Assembly (NCBI GenBank): GCA_025201375.1
Contig: JAIWZP010000022.1
Location: forward strand, 62,001 to 126,000
Direction of reading: 5' to 3'
Source: Gongronella butleri
Lineage: Eukaryota; Mucoromycota; Mucoromycetes; Mucorales; Cunninghamellaceae
Length of the DNA stretch: 64,000 nucleotides
Shown here piece after piece: positions 20,778 through 33,077 of the stretch. Every line of letters starts with the position of its first letter. Position 1 is the stretch's first letter. The translations under genes were made by a program, and so were the position numbers. Under the pieces are notes generated by a model. The model was not told the DNA's origin. It did not search any database and saw only the letters and a list, made by a program, of their open reading frames with translations.

Positions 20778-23513
20778 TTATAGATACATATGGGGTGGGC
20801 GATGGGTGACATATGGGGTTGACGTGGACGCAAAGGGGTGCATAGGCGGTGGTGGCGGTGGGGGTGCCATTGGGTAGCGGGATTTGTATTTACGCGGCAA
20901 CGACGACGACACGGATGGTTTTACGCGCGGGCCGTGTGGTGATTTGGGTGCGGTGGTGTTGGATGGCGCGTCGGGGGCGAGGTGGTGATGATGGTGATGG
21001 TGATGGTGCTTGTGGATGGCGGCGCGCTTGGCTTTGCTCTTGCCAGGCGACCGGACAGCCGCCCAGCCGCCATCCATCATCAATTCGTCGTCCAAATCTT
21101 CCAATTCGTCATCGACATCATCGTCGTCGTCTTCATCGAGACTTGCACTGCGCGATGGCGAGAGCGTCGCGTCCCTTTCGCGTGGTACGCGCCTGGGATT
21201 GCCTGCATTTGGTGGCGGCAGACCCAACGGGCCCCAATAACCTCTTGGCGGTGGCAAATAGGGATGTGGTGGCCCGGGCGGACCCATGTGTTGCATTGGT
21301 GGAGGAGGAGGGGGTGGTGGGGGTGGCATCGGGACACCAGTGGCACCTTGCAAATAATAAAAATAGGCGGCCAATGGATGTTGTGAGAAGGAGCGAGGAT
21401 CTTGTGGATCAAAGCGATGGTGACGCGGATGCGGCTGTTGTTGTTGTTGTTGTTGCTGCTGCTGCTGCTGGCGGTAGCGCAATTGGTCGGATTGATGGCT
21501 GTGGTGCCTTTGGCGGCGACGATGATGATGATGATGATGTTGAGGATGATGCGGTTGCTGGTGCACTTGTTGTCGGCGATTGGACGCATTGCCGTCCTCC
21601 GAGTCTGTGTCGGAGCCTGACGACGCCAATGTCGAGATGCCGGACACCGACGACGACCGCGGACGCGTTGTCGCGCTTTTTTTCTTTTTTTCGGACGCGC
21701 CATTGGCATTTTGGCCGTTTTGACCGTTTTCATCGTTTTCATCGTCGGTGGTGGTCAGCGACAATGACGATCCAGTCGAGTAGGGATCCTCGGGTCGCTC
21801 CGTTTCATCTTCAATGGCCGAATGATACTTGTGTCTGCGATACCCACGCGCATCCATAAGAGCATCATTGTCATCGTCAGCTGTGACCATTGTCGACGCT
21901 CGTTTGGGAAGCGACATGCTTTGTGGCCGTCGTCGTCGGCGGCGTTGTTCTTGTTGTTGATGAGGCTGGACGGAGGATGGGCCCGAGGGAGGCGTTGCAA
22001 AATGGTAGGCAGCACGGGTTGGGCGATCAGCTGATTGGGACCGATGACGCTGCTGCTTTTGGTCACTTGGTGGCTGTATTTTTTTTGTGGCCACGGCCGG
22101 CTCATTTTTTTCTTCTCCGGGCGATGGTTGATGCTGATGTGGTTGATGTTGCTGTTGCTGTTGATGCTGCCTCTGGTGCTCCCATTGGCGTTGATAATTG
22201 CGCGTGACGGTGAACAGCTGATCGCGTGTCTGGCGCAGTTCCATCATGATGTGATGATAGCGTTGTTCGCGTTCAAATTCCTTGGCTCGGTAGATTTGAC
22301 GGTCGCGTTCACGCTCCGTGCGCAATTGAAGCATCTGGTCGCGTAAACCCACGACAATCGCGTGCCAATCGTGTGGAGGCGACGCGTCGGGCCCGTTGCC
22401 AGATCGACCTGAAGAACCCGGTGGTGCCTGGGTTGCCGCCGACGTGGACGTGGACGCAGGCACGGCGGCGTTTGTGGCAACCATCATATCGTTATTATTG
22501 GTTGTTGTCGTCTTTTTCAGGAGAGGCGCAGAAAAGGAAGCGGTTGGCGTGACATGGGCGGCATTGGGTGGGGATGGATGTGTTGTTTCCTTTTTCACGA
22601 CCTGTTTTCCCTTGCTGGAAGACGAGGTGGGCGCCGACGAGGGCGGTGGTTGCGGAGCTGGTTCTTGCGAATTGAGCATGTAAGCAAGGGACGCGTGATG
22701 ATTTCTGGTCGTTGACGAAGAATTGGCGTGCGGGGGAAGCGAGGGAGGTGGTGGTGGCAAGACAAAGAGAGATTGGCGCGAGCTTGTGGAAGAGGAGAGG
22801 GAAGAAGGGGATGGCGATGCGATGGGATCCAAAGAAAAAGATGATCCAGGTTGTTTCACCAAAGAGGGCATCCCGAGCGGATTGGCAACAGGTGAGCGTG
22901 TTTTGTTGTTGTCATGTGGTCGAGGTGTGATGGAAGAGGACAAGGTCGTGGCGGCGCTTGGAATGCTCCCTTCCTCCTGCTGCTGCTGCTGTTGCTTCAA
23001 TAATTCCTGCTGCTGAGGAGCAACCCAAGAATCATTTGTTGGCTCGGTACCCAATTGGCTTCCCGAGACGGCAAGGCCCCTTTTTTTCTTGGCCTGTGTC
23101 ACACCAAATGCTGATGCCACGACGCCGCCTTCTTGCTGGTGGTCCTCGAATCGCTGTCCAGACCTTGCTTGTGGCCGAAACACACCTCGACTATCCACAG
23201 ACGATGTCGATGGGCCAGGCTGCACTTCCATGGCATCTAAAAAGATTTGTGATGCGCTGGATGACGACCGCACCGTGCTGGGCGTCGTCGCATTGTTGAA
23301 AAAGGACAATGTCGTGCTCGACGACTTGCCCGACGATGGAATCGTTGCCAATGCAGGCGTCCATCGAGTATAGCCTTTGGGCGGCATGCTTTCTTGCAAC
23401 ATTGTCACCGACGTGTCAATGAGCAATGGCGCCTCGGATGCCGAAACCACGTCTTGTGCCTCATCTTGATCTTTTGCATCACCACGCTCGTGCAATTGTT
23501 GGAGACTGACCAT
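20778..23513 (-). CDS. Large low-complexity protein with central coiled coil
   Basis: A single uninterrupted frame of 911 codons starts at MVSLQQLHERGD and ends LTHRPPHMYL-like with TAA. It is intronless, unlike most neighbours. Its composition is extreme: Ser/Thr-rich N-terminal half, polyGln tracts, His runs (HHHHHHHHH near residue 845, HHHHHHRRRQRHH near 640) and polyPro runs (PPPPPPPPPPMQ). A helical, charged stretch around residues 375-445 (LRDQMLQLRTERERDRQIYR) is the only likely folded part and should form a coiled coil. Phosphorylation-like SRSASLDEDD sites are present. An AATAAA on the minus strand lies just past the stop (20762 region). The function is not recognised. A scaffold or RNA- or chromatin-associated protein is possible but unsupported. 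Confidence 0.65.
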   Translation of the reverse strand: MVSLQQLHERGDAKDQDEAQDVVSASEAPLLIDTSVTMLQESMPPKGYTRWTPALATIPSSGKSSSTTLSFFNNATTPSTVRSSSSASQIFLDAMEVQPGPSTSSVDSRGVFRPQARSGQRFEDHQQEGGVVASAFGVTQAKKKRGLAVSGSQLGTEPTNDSWVAPQQQELLKQQQQQQEEGSIPSAATTLSSSITPRPHDNNKTRSPVANPLGMPSLVKQPGSSFSLDPIASPSPSSLSSSTSSRQSLFVLPPPPPSLPPHANSSSTTRNHHASLAYMLNSQEPAPQPPPSSAPTSSSSKGKQVVKKETTHPSPPNAAHVTPTASFSAPLLKKTTTTNNNDMMVATNAAVPASTSTSAATQAPPGSSGRSGNGPDASPPHDWHAIVVGLRDQMLQLRTERERDRQIYRAKEFEREQRYHHIMMELRQTRDQLFTVTRNYQRQWEHQRQHQQQQQHQPHQHQPSPGEEKNEPAVATKKIQPPSDQKQQRHRSQSADRPTRAAYHFATPPSGPSSVQPHQQQEQRRRRRRPQSMSLPKRASTMVTADDDNDALMDARGYRRHKYHSAIEDETERPEDPYSTGSSLSLTTTDDENDENGQNGQNANGASEKKKKSATTRPRSSSVSGISTLASSGSDTDSEDGNASNRRQQVHQQPHHPQHHHHHHRRRQRHHSHQSDQLRYRQQQQQQQQQQQQPHPRHHRFDPQDPRSFSQHPLAAYFYYLQGATGVPMPPPPPPPPPPMQHMGPPGPPHPYLPPPRGYWGPLGLPPPNAGNPRRVPRERDATLSPSRSASLDEDDDDDVDDELEDLDDELMMDGGWAAVRSPGKSKAKRAAIHKHHHHHHHHHLAPDAPSNTTAPKSPHGPRVKPSVSSSLPRKYKSRYPMAPPPPPPPMHPFASTSTPYVTHRPPHMYL

Positions 23514-25756
23514 GGCAAATCGAAGGGGAGGAAAAAAAGAATAAAAAAAAAAGGTTCAGGTCAGGGCCTTGCCGCCATGTTGGAAAAAAAAAAGGGTTGC
23601 ATGCGTGTGTCACCATGAGGTTGCGCGTGCGACGCCCCATTCGCCCATTGGCAACAAACTTCGGAAAAGCCTCGCCGGCGCAAAAAAAAAAGACTCTGCG
23701 CCCGAAGGCAACCTCTTTTTTCTTTTGAAATGCAAACACACGCCGCAATTGCCCAGAATCTAAGATGAGATGAGATTAAAATGACGCCCAGCTTGATAAA
23801 GACGCGTCGCGCATGGATGCAATGACGGCCGCATGGCCTAATTTTGGATCGAATTTGACCAAACAGATCAAACTGCTATCTTGAAAGCGTGACATTTTAA
23901 CATTTTAATGCTTTTTTAACTGAATCATCCTCGAGCTGGGTTGCATCAGGCTCACTGCAGACTTACTAGACTTTGGCTACTAGCACGCTGTGCATTTTTC
24001 AAAAGACCCATTAGGTGGCTGCGCAGAGATGGGCGTTTAATGCGTTATTTGTTGATTTTGCGGCTGCATGTCAATGACGCCAGTCATTTCAAGGAGACTT
24101 GCTCTTTGAATGCATGGCGCCAACATTTCTCGTTTAAATGAGCCCACTCTTGCAACACTACGGCCACTAGATGGCTCGTATGCATCATTTTCGAAAATGA
24201 CGATTTTTCCAAGGGGTGCAGTCGAGCATCTGAAAATTGAAAATTTTTGGTCCTCTGATCGCCATGTCATTCCAAGATATCATAGGATGAACACGCCTTG
24301 GTAACCGACAGCAATGCAATAAAAAACAGGGATCTATCGACGGGTTGTCGCGAAAAATGCAAAAAGCTGTGATTTTTCAGGTCAAGTCAAAGTCAACGAG
24401 GACTAACCGCCGTGTCTTGCAAGTCATATCATCAGAAAGAGCGTGGTGTACTGCGTACGTGGACATGCGTGATCTCCGAAAAAAGTGAAATTTTGGTCTC
24501 TTTGACACAGTTTGAAAATCATATATGTTTTTCGACGCGTGATAAAGCGCGTCAGACGTCGAGTTCCACGCGCCTGTTACTCACCAAATCCATGCACCTG
24601 GCGTATTACTTGCTAGTGCACGCGTCAGCGTGGCCTTATGGACGCGTTTTCCCGTGTAACTTGCAGTTGAAATAAAACCCAAAATCGCCCATTGCTCGTG
24701 TTTCTGCAGATGGAGCGCACCTTGTTTTTGTCATTTCTGCGGTTTCTCCATGCGCTCCATCTTGGGAGCAAGTTTGGCGGATTTCTGGAGACCCACTTTT
24801 TCGATTTTGGTTTTGGGAGCGCGTCATGACGAAATTTTAATTTGCGCGTGGCGCGCCGCAGTGCCTTTTATCGAGTGCAAAACGCGCCCCACTATGGGTT
24901 TCCAGCCTGCCCATTCGCATTGGCACGCGTTTCGAGGGCCGACAAAGCACGTCATTGTCGAGCAAACGCGCGATTTGAGATTTTTCATATTTTTGTTGCT
25001 TTATTCATTTACACCCATTTGAAGGACTCGTTGGCCGCCGTATCTAGTACGTTACGACATGTGTCCAGATCCTCTGTTTCGACTTTTGACGCGCTTTGTC
25101 GGCACCAACGTCGAGTTTGACGCGAAATAGTCACCAAATCAACGATTTTCAAGCCAAACTCAGCGATTGTACATTTGATCTCCTTGTTTCTTGTTGCCGG
25201 TCTGCCTCATTCGCACGCGTCCATCAACAGCAAATGTATTTTTTTGGCATCACGGTTGTGAATCGCGGCAGCGCCCTTAAAATGATCCAAATGCGTCGCC
25301 TTCCCCCATTTTAAATGCTCGCACCTACCTGCACGTCGCCTTTTCTACGCACTACAATACGCACCAAACGTGCCTTGTTGTGCGGCGACCGTTAACTTTT
25401 GCCGTTTGACCCTTGTTGACGGGGCCATGCACGTTTGCGTGAATCACCTTCATTTTACAAATGGCTCGCGTCCGAGCGCCGCAAAGCGCGATTTCGACGC
25501 GTCTTGACGTGTCTTTTGCGCCGCACTCTCTGTTGGAACCGCAAAACGGGCTTGGGGTTTGCGAAAAAGACGGTGCCTTTTGTTTTTCAAGAGACGTAAG
25601 CAAAGAATGAGCTTTTTTTTAATTCATTTTGCATCTACAAGAGGCGAGGATGAATGGGTGCAGAGAGGAGGGGGAGAGGAGGTTGGGATGGGGGGTGAGG
25701 GTGAAAATAACGAAAAGCAATCAAATCAAAGGAAAAAAGGAGACGGGGAAATTGGC
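23514..25756. other. Repeat-rich gene-free region
   Basis: About 2.2 kb lies between the low-complexity gene and ATP2. Near 24128-24175 the sequence AAATGAGCCCACTCTTGC with CACTAGATGGC resembles an inner block of repeat A (about 30475-30510), so a third, much diverged copy may lie here. GCGCGATTT-type words recur (24968, 25485). The open frames are short and unconvincing. The right end includes the ATP2 3' UTR. Confidence 0.4.
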
Positions 25757-27745
<1,989 letters not shown>

Positions 27746-28144
27746 TTCGTTAAAGAGAAGGGAGGGAAGAAGAAAAGGAAAGCAAGAAAAAAAAAAAAAT
27801 CAAAACAAGCCCTAAAAAAAAAATCGGGGTTGTGCCCCCCTCACCCCAGGCAACCTGGTCCGGCACGGTCCGGCCAAAGCCCGGCAGCCAGGGTCAGCAA
27901 CAAGATCATCCATGGGCCCACCCCCCGAGCCAAGCCACTTTTGCCCAATTGAGCGTGCAATTGGCTCACCGAGTTCATCCAATGACCTGCGCCATGCCAT
28001 TGGGCGCCTCTGACGCGTCAAACATGAAAAAAAAAAAAAAGATATGTACAAAAGGGAGGAGAGGCGTTTATTTCTATGGATGAGGCATGCATTTTTGAAT
28101 GAAAGATGTGAAAAAAAAGAAGAAAAAGACGAAAAAAAAGGAGA
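27746..28144. promoter_or_regulatory. ATP2 upstream region and PPR 3' UTR
   Basis: About 400 bp separates the ATP2 start from the end of the PPR gene; both are on the minus strand. AATAAA on the minus strand near 28066-28071 is the PPR polyadenylation signal. Inverted CCAAT words (ATTGG) occur near 27960 and 27998. Confidence 0.4.
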
Positions 28145-29767
28145 CTAATCGAGCTTCTTTTCCTTTGCCCAGCGCAGCACTTGCAATGTTGTCTTGTTGG
28201 GCTCGATGCCGGCGTGTTTCATGTCTTGGTACACGCGCTGGACGTCTGTCCATTGACGCGCTTTGCCCCATGCGCGCATGACAATGGTATACATGACGAC
28301 ATTGGGAGCCATGCCGCGGTCCTTTAGCTGGATGAGGATGTTTTCGCATGCACGTGGGTTAGGGACAAACGCGTGGGCGAGCATGAGAGTGGAGAAGGTG
28401 GCGACAGTGGGCTGGATGCGTTTTTGTCGCATGTCGTCGTAGACCTTTGCGACCATGGCATAATCCGAGTGGCGCAAGAAGGCACGCATAAAAGTGGTAT
28501 AAGTGTAAGCTGATGGCAGTGTGCGGCGGTACAATTCGTCGATGGAAAACGTGGATGTTGGGTCCGAGGTGATCGTTGGAGCAATGGCAGGCGTACGTGC
28601 GGCGTGTGCCTGGAATTGGTCATAGTAGGCGTGCAGCGCGTCTTTGGAAGAATGGGCGACGAGGGCATTGAGGACGACATTGAGCGTGTGTTGGGTGATG
28701 GGCACAGTGCCTTTGACGCAGAATTGATCAAACAGCTGGAGCGCATAGCTTGTGTCTCTGTGTGCCGTGTGGATGCCGATGAGTGTGGTGATGATGTGGG
28801 CATTGGGATCGACACCTTCGGCTTTCATGCGCTCAAAGAGGCGCCATGCTTCGTCGACCATATGGGCTTTTCCAAGGGCATGGATGAGAATCGCGTAAGA
28901 ATAGAGATCAGGTTGAAGACCGGCGGCTTGCAATTTTGTAAAAAAGTTGATGGCGGTGTCAATGTCCATCTTCTTGGCTGCATGGCGCATGAGGACATTG
29001 AAAGTGACGACGGAAGGCTGGATGCCCTTGTCAATCATTTGCCGAAAGGTGCCTTCAGCCTTGTTCAGGTCGCCTACACGCATGTATCCGTCCACAAGAC
29101 ACGTGTACACGTGCACATCCATGGCAACACCGTGTTTCTTCATCCGCTGCACCCATTTGCGTGCAGTCGCCATGTCGCCACGATCGACAAAGCATCCAAT
29201 CACACGCGTGTAACAAGCAGCAGGCACCGCACGGCCCAATGCCTCCATCTCGCGCAAAAGCTGCGTCGCTTTGCCCACCTGGCCCTTGGCCGTCGCATAA
29301 TAGATCCTTTTCCGGTAATTTCGCCTCTGCTGCTTCATTTCCTTCTTGTACACCCAATGTCGCCGCGATTTCTCAAGTTCATTGTCCCAAAACGCCTTGT
29401 TGTGTCGCTGACGCGATGTCGTGGGCTCTTTGGGTGCTGGCTGATGACATGGCGGCGGCGTTGCAGGTGTCTTGGCGCGTTCCACGGCCGGTTTGCGGGT
29501 CATTTCGCCAATGGGCTTGCCAATTGGCCTGTTGAGCTTGTTTTTGACCGTCTTGCTGCTGGCTGCAGGTGCACAAGGCGTCGCGGACGGTTGAAACGTG
29601 GCGTGGGCAGCCAACGACGCATACGACCGGCGACAGGGGCTGACGACCGGCGGAAGAATGGGCTGGCGCAGGGCACATGGTGGTGAGGCGGCGGCGGTGG
29701 CTGGGCGTGACACAATGGCGCGCAACACGCCTGCTATGACGGCCGAAGAGGGGTGGCCGTGGTGCAT
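28145..29767 (-). CDS. Pentatricopeptide repeat protein, probably mitochondrial
   Basis: A single exon of 540 codons starts at ATG 29767 (MHHGHPSSAVIAGVLRAIVSR). The frame stays open a further 29 codons upstream, but that part is hydrophobic and reads a T-rich leader. The N-terminus is basic and Ser/Ala-rich, as for import into mitochondria. From about residue 170 the protein shows at least seven 35-residue PPR units, for example VHVYTCLVDGYMRVGDLNKA, VVTFNVLMRHAAKKMDIDTA and LYSYAILIHALGKAHMVDEA. PPR proteins bind organellar RNA in a sequence-specific way and act in processing, stability or translation. The particular RNA target cannot be told. A polyadenylation signal lies near 28066. Confidence 0.85.
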   Translation of the reverse strand: MHHGHPSSAVIAGVLRAIVSRPATAAASPPCALRQPILPPVVSPCRRSYASLAAHATFQPSATPCAPAASSKTVKNKLNRPIGKPIGEMTRKPAVERAKTPATPPPCHQPAPKEPTTSRQRHNKAFWDNELEKSRRHWVYKKEMKQQRRNYRKRIYYATAKGQVGKATQLLREMEALGRAVPAACYTRVIGCFVDRGDMATARKWVQRMKKHGVAMDVHVYTCLVDGYMRVGDLNKAEGTFRQMIDKGIQPSVVTFNVLMRHAAKKMDIDTAINFFTKLQAAGLQPDLYSYAILIHALGKAHMVDEAWRLFERMKAEGVDPNAHIITTLIGIHTAHRDTSYALQLFDQFCVKGTVPITQHTLNVVLNALVAHSSKDALHAYYDQFQAHAARTPAIAPTITSDPTSTFSIDELYRRTLPSAYTYTTFMRAFLRHSDYAMVAKVYDDMRQKRIQPTVATFSTLMLAHAFVPNPRACENILIQLKDRGMAPNVVMYTIVMRAWGKARQWTDVQRVYQDMKHAGIEPNKTTLQVLRWAKEKKLD

Positions 29768-30109
29768 AAAAAGAAAAAGGAAAAAAGCGGCAAGGATGAA
29801 AAGGAACGAGGAGGAGGGGGACGCAAGAAAGAGATCAAGGCGAGAAAACAGCAAGGTGTGTTTGTCGCTTTGGTCGGCTTGCAGGGGAGGAAAAAGAAGA
29901 AGGAAGAGGACGGTCAGCCGCTGACGAGGGGAATGGCCAAAGGGAAAAGAAAAAAAAATAAGCTGGCTTTTTGTTCAGAAAACAAAAAAGAAAAGAGAAC
30001 AACAGCTGGAGGTTTCGGTGACCGCCTTTTTTTTTTTGAGCAAAGTGTTGATTTCAATGTCCGACGTCAGGGCCACACTGGCCTGGTTTATACTCAAACA
30101 CTGTCAAAA
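29768..30109. other. Upstream region of the PPR gene
   Basis: A-rich, lysine-coding-like sequence with many AAAAAG runs; the open frame crossing it has no protein-like features. No TATA box is evident. Confidence 0.4.
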
Positions 30110-31375
30110 TCATTAAAAAGTGCCATCCTGACACCACCACGGTATTCAGAGCATCATGAATTCAATGATCAAAGCAAAAAAAGGGCCTTGTTTTGAACCA
30201 ACAGCGCCAACGCGTCATTTTTCATTCGAAAAATACGAGGTTCTCGAGTTGCTCGAGAAATAACAAGGACCCCAGAGCTGCTCTGGGCAGACAAAAGACC
30301 ACGCAGGTTCCTGGCTTTCGAATGGCATTGGTTTTATTCTGAAGCATCAGCATCAAGCGCGATTAAAATGCAAAAAGGTCATAAAACACCAGCTTCGGCT
30401 TTTTCAAGCATGCCCTGAAAAGCCTAATGGCTGATTCTCGTGCCGTGCTAGAGAGGTCGCGACAGGCTTTCATTTGAGCCCACCCTTGCGGTACGGCGAT
30501 CATTAGATGGCGAGCAGCGACCAGGTTCAAAAATGGCCAAAATTCATGGATGACCCCCTGGCCAAATTTCGGAAAATCGAAAATGGCGCTGGGTCGCTAC
30601 GAAACCTGAAGGGCAGCAGGATCTTGCACTCCTCATCATTTGTTGTCATGGCGCGCCGAGCATCGTTATGCCCGTCGGCAAGAAAATTGACAAAAGAGCA
30701 CCAAAATCACCCCATTTTCAATCCAATGGCCTGAATCAACACGTGCTTTTAGCGGCCCGAAACAAATATATCTCGCGCAGATGGACCATGCGCACACATA
30801 AATGTCGGTGATCACAAAAAAAAAGCGCATTGCATGTGAAAGACGACGCGTCGAAAGCGCGTTTTTTGATGGTGATTTTGGACGCGTCAATACTCAGGAT
30901 CGTACCATTCAATGCATACATGTAATGCGCTGAATGTTTCTCTCCAAGAAAATGCCACCTGATCGACTCTAGCGCGATTTGTCGCCCAAGGATGAGCATT
31001 TGAAACAGAGGTCTCCAGCTCACTAAATCGTGCTTTTCTCAAAATCCACAGAGTAGAATTGCCTAAAACTTTCCTCACTGCTACTAACCTTTTGCGTCCA
31101 TCATCCCTCCAAGTTTGACGATGATCGGAGGAATTGGACTTTTTTCTGCAAAAATCGTCGCGGCTGCGCGTAAAATTTCAAACAGGCATTTCTCCCCGAA
31201 CTGCAGACGAGAGACGCAACGAAGAACTCAAACGAATGCCTGCTTTCTCTTCTTTCATTTATAACAAGCAAGTGTATAAAATTTCGTTTCGCTCTACAAT
31301 GGCGCAGCGTGTGCTCGTAAAAATCGAAAATCACACTGTTTCGACCTCGTTTGCCCATTTCTCGTGTCTCCTTTT
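30110..31375. repeat. Dispersed repeat A, copy 2
   Basis: This copy is collinear with 4400-5645. The two copies share a mosaic of well-conserved blocks (CCTGGCCAAATTTCGGAAAA, ACGTGCTTTTAGCGGCCCGA) and diverged stretches. The ratio of conserved to diverged blocks suggests an old duplication or two old insertions. No long open frame survives in either copy. Confidence 0.75.
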
Positions 31376-32076
31376 GGCTTTCTCTTTTTGCATTCATGCT
31401 TGTTGTTGTTCTAGCGTCAACTGTGGGCCTGCTTGCCTAGTTTTGTCGAAAGCTTTTTTTTTTTTTTTTTTTACAAAAACACGATCATTTTCCAAATGTG
31501 CGCAAGGTGACTCTTTTTTACATTGGATTCGCATGCAAAGATGGCAGGTTTAGATGACACTAGGGGCTCATAAATTGCATGGTGGTGTCCGAATGGCAGC
31601 TTTGCATGCTTTTGACAATGGCAAATTCTATTTGGGTGTAAAATCCGTATTCGTGGATGGCACCAATGCCAACGCGGATATTTGTCCTGCCTGGGGCAAG
31701 CCAGGGGGGTGGAAGTTGGACGGAGTGCAAAAAAAAGGAAAACGTGAGTGCGCGCAAAAAAAAGCGTGGGCGAATCAATCCAGCCAGGCTCCATTCCTCC
31801 TGGCCATTCATTTTTTTTCCCTTGCATTGGTTGCGTTTTCCAGGCTCTTCTGCTAGCATGGTCCTTGTTTCCTCTTCCCTCGCTATCATTTGATTTCCTA
31901 TGCCATTGCTCCAAGGGACCAAGAATAAAGGCCAAGGATGGGCACGCATGGCAATGCCAAGGTTTCTCGGCATGGGTTCCGGATCACCATGTTTAAAAGG
32001 CAAGGCGCGGCGGGGAGTGGGTGTCCTTTTTTTTTTTTTCTTTGTTTCCTTCTTCTCACTTTTTTATACAGCCACT
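31376..32076. other. Spacer with an uncertain exon-like frame
   Basis: A plus-strand frame near 31557-31740 reads a protein-like stretch (AALHAFDNGKFYLGVKSVF, then PAWGKPGGWKLDGVQ). It sits next to an 18-T tract and has no clear start or splice partners. It may be a broken gene or chance. The right end is the promoter of the I78-like gene (TTTTTTATACAGCC near 32061). Confidence 0.3.
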
Positions 32077-32409
32077 ATGAACCCTTTTTTGCAGCGATAT
32101 AATCAAAATCACCAGCAAGACAATGATTGCGATGGATGGAAGGACAAGCTCGTGGGCAAAGTCATCCTCAAGGACGAGGAGACCACACAGCTGCCCGCGA
32201 CCTCGGTAAGCAAGTTGCTAGAGGCGTCAATATCATAGGTCGCAAGAAGTCGCTCATATTTCTTGTTCTAGTTTGTGCGCATGAAGGAATTGCCGTCACA
32301 GCATCGCATTCTCGCGCCCAATTCTATGTGCACCATGGACTACCGGCCCGAGCGCCTGAACATTCGCATCGACGACACCAACAAAGTGCATGCCGTGTAC
32401 TATGGCTGA
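32077..32409 (+). CDS. Peptidase inhibitor I78-like small protein
   Basis: Two exons (32077-32205, 32272-32409) join in phase to 88 codons. Matches to the I78 inhibitor family are the GWKDKLVGK start of the domain, the LPATSFVRMKELPSQHRIL middle and the end DYRPERLNIRIDDTNKVHAV, which follows the family pattern of R-P-x-R-L-N-I with a VD and a final V. I78 proteins are small, tight inhibitors of serine peptidases. There is no signal peptide, so a cytosolic role, such as control of vacuolar peptidases, is the more likely reading (inference). AATAAA at 32472-32477 follows the stop. The gene converges on the DUF1748 gene, with about 175 bp between the stops. Confidence 0.72.
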
Positions 32410-32584
32410 TATTCCTCGTGTTTTTTTATTTTTTTCCAATCATTCCCCATTTTCATCGTATCACGAGATGCAATAAAGATCCCTCCAATGCCCCCCACCT
32501 GACCCTCAGCTCCCAATCGTCCTCAAGTTGTATGATGCAATTTCTTTAATTGTGAAAAAAGTCATGTTCTATGTGAGGTCTCGT

Positions 32585-32885
32585 CTAGTTTTTGCGTTCA
32601 AAGTAGGACGAGTTGTTCATATACACAATACTGTTGTCCATCACCCACTCGCCAACGTTGAGGTATTTCTGCACATACGAGCGCACTTCTTCATTGTCAA
32701 TCGAGGATATCTTGGGTCTGGCAACAGAAGAAGAAAAAAAAAAAGTGCCAACTGTCAGTAAAAACAAAAAACAATAAAAAAGCAATAAAAAAGACTCACT
32801 GGAGGCCCGTGTTGCGCTTCACGCCCGCAAGGACCGTAGATATAAGCACGGCATCCGCCGTCAGGTGCAAAATTCTTCCTAGCAT
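32585..32885 (-). CDS. DUF1748 small fungal protein
   Basis: Two exons (32885-32800, 32717-32585) join in phase to 72 codons; the second intron border makes the GLQPKISS junction. The start MLGRILHLTADAVLIST, the LAGVKRNTGL segment and the end VGEWVMDNS with SSYFERKN match the conserved DUF1748 family of fungi from memory of its pattern. The N-terminal half is hydrophobic and could anchor in a membrane, as expected for the mitochondrial members. Function is not established. Length is normal for the family (about 70-80 residues). Confidence 0.8.
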
Positions 32886-33077
32886 TGCAATATTGGAGAT
32901 ATAAAGTGGAATTGAAAAGAAAAGAGGTGTTTTAAAAATCAGGCACCCTTTTTATGGCGCCACGCCCAGCCCTTTTTTCGGCGAGAACCCCGCCAAGCGG
33001 CCCGCCGATGAGTCAAAAAAGAAAAAAAGGTGTGTTGGCCACATTTCCGTCCATGATTCTATGATTCTATGATTTTT

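Noticed and set aside
28604..29686. 360-codon plus-strand frame opposite the PPR gene
   Set aside because: The minus strand shows regular 35-residue PPR units; the plus frame has no recognisable features.
29753..30196. Lysine-rich plus-strand frame
   Set aside because: It translates A-rich promoter DNA and has no protein-like pattern.
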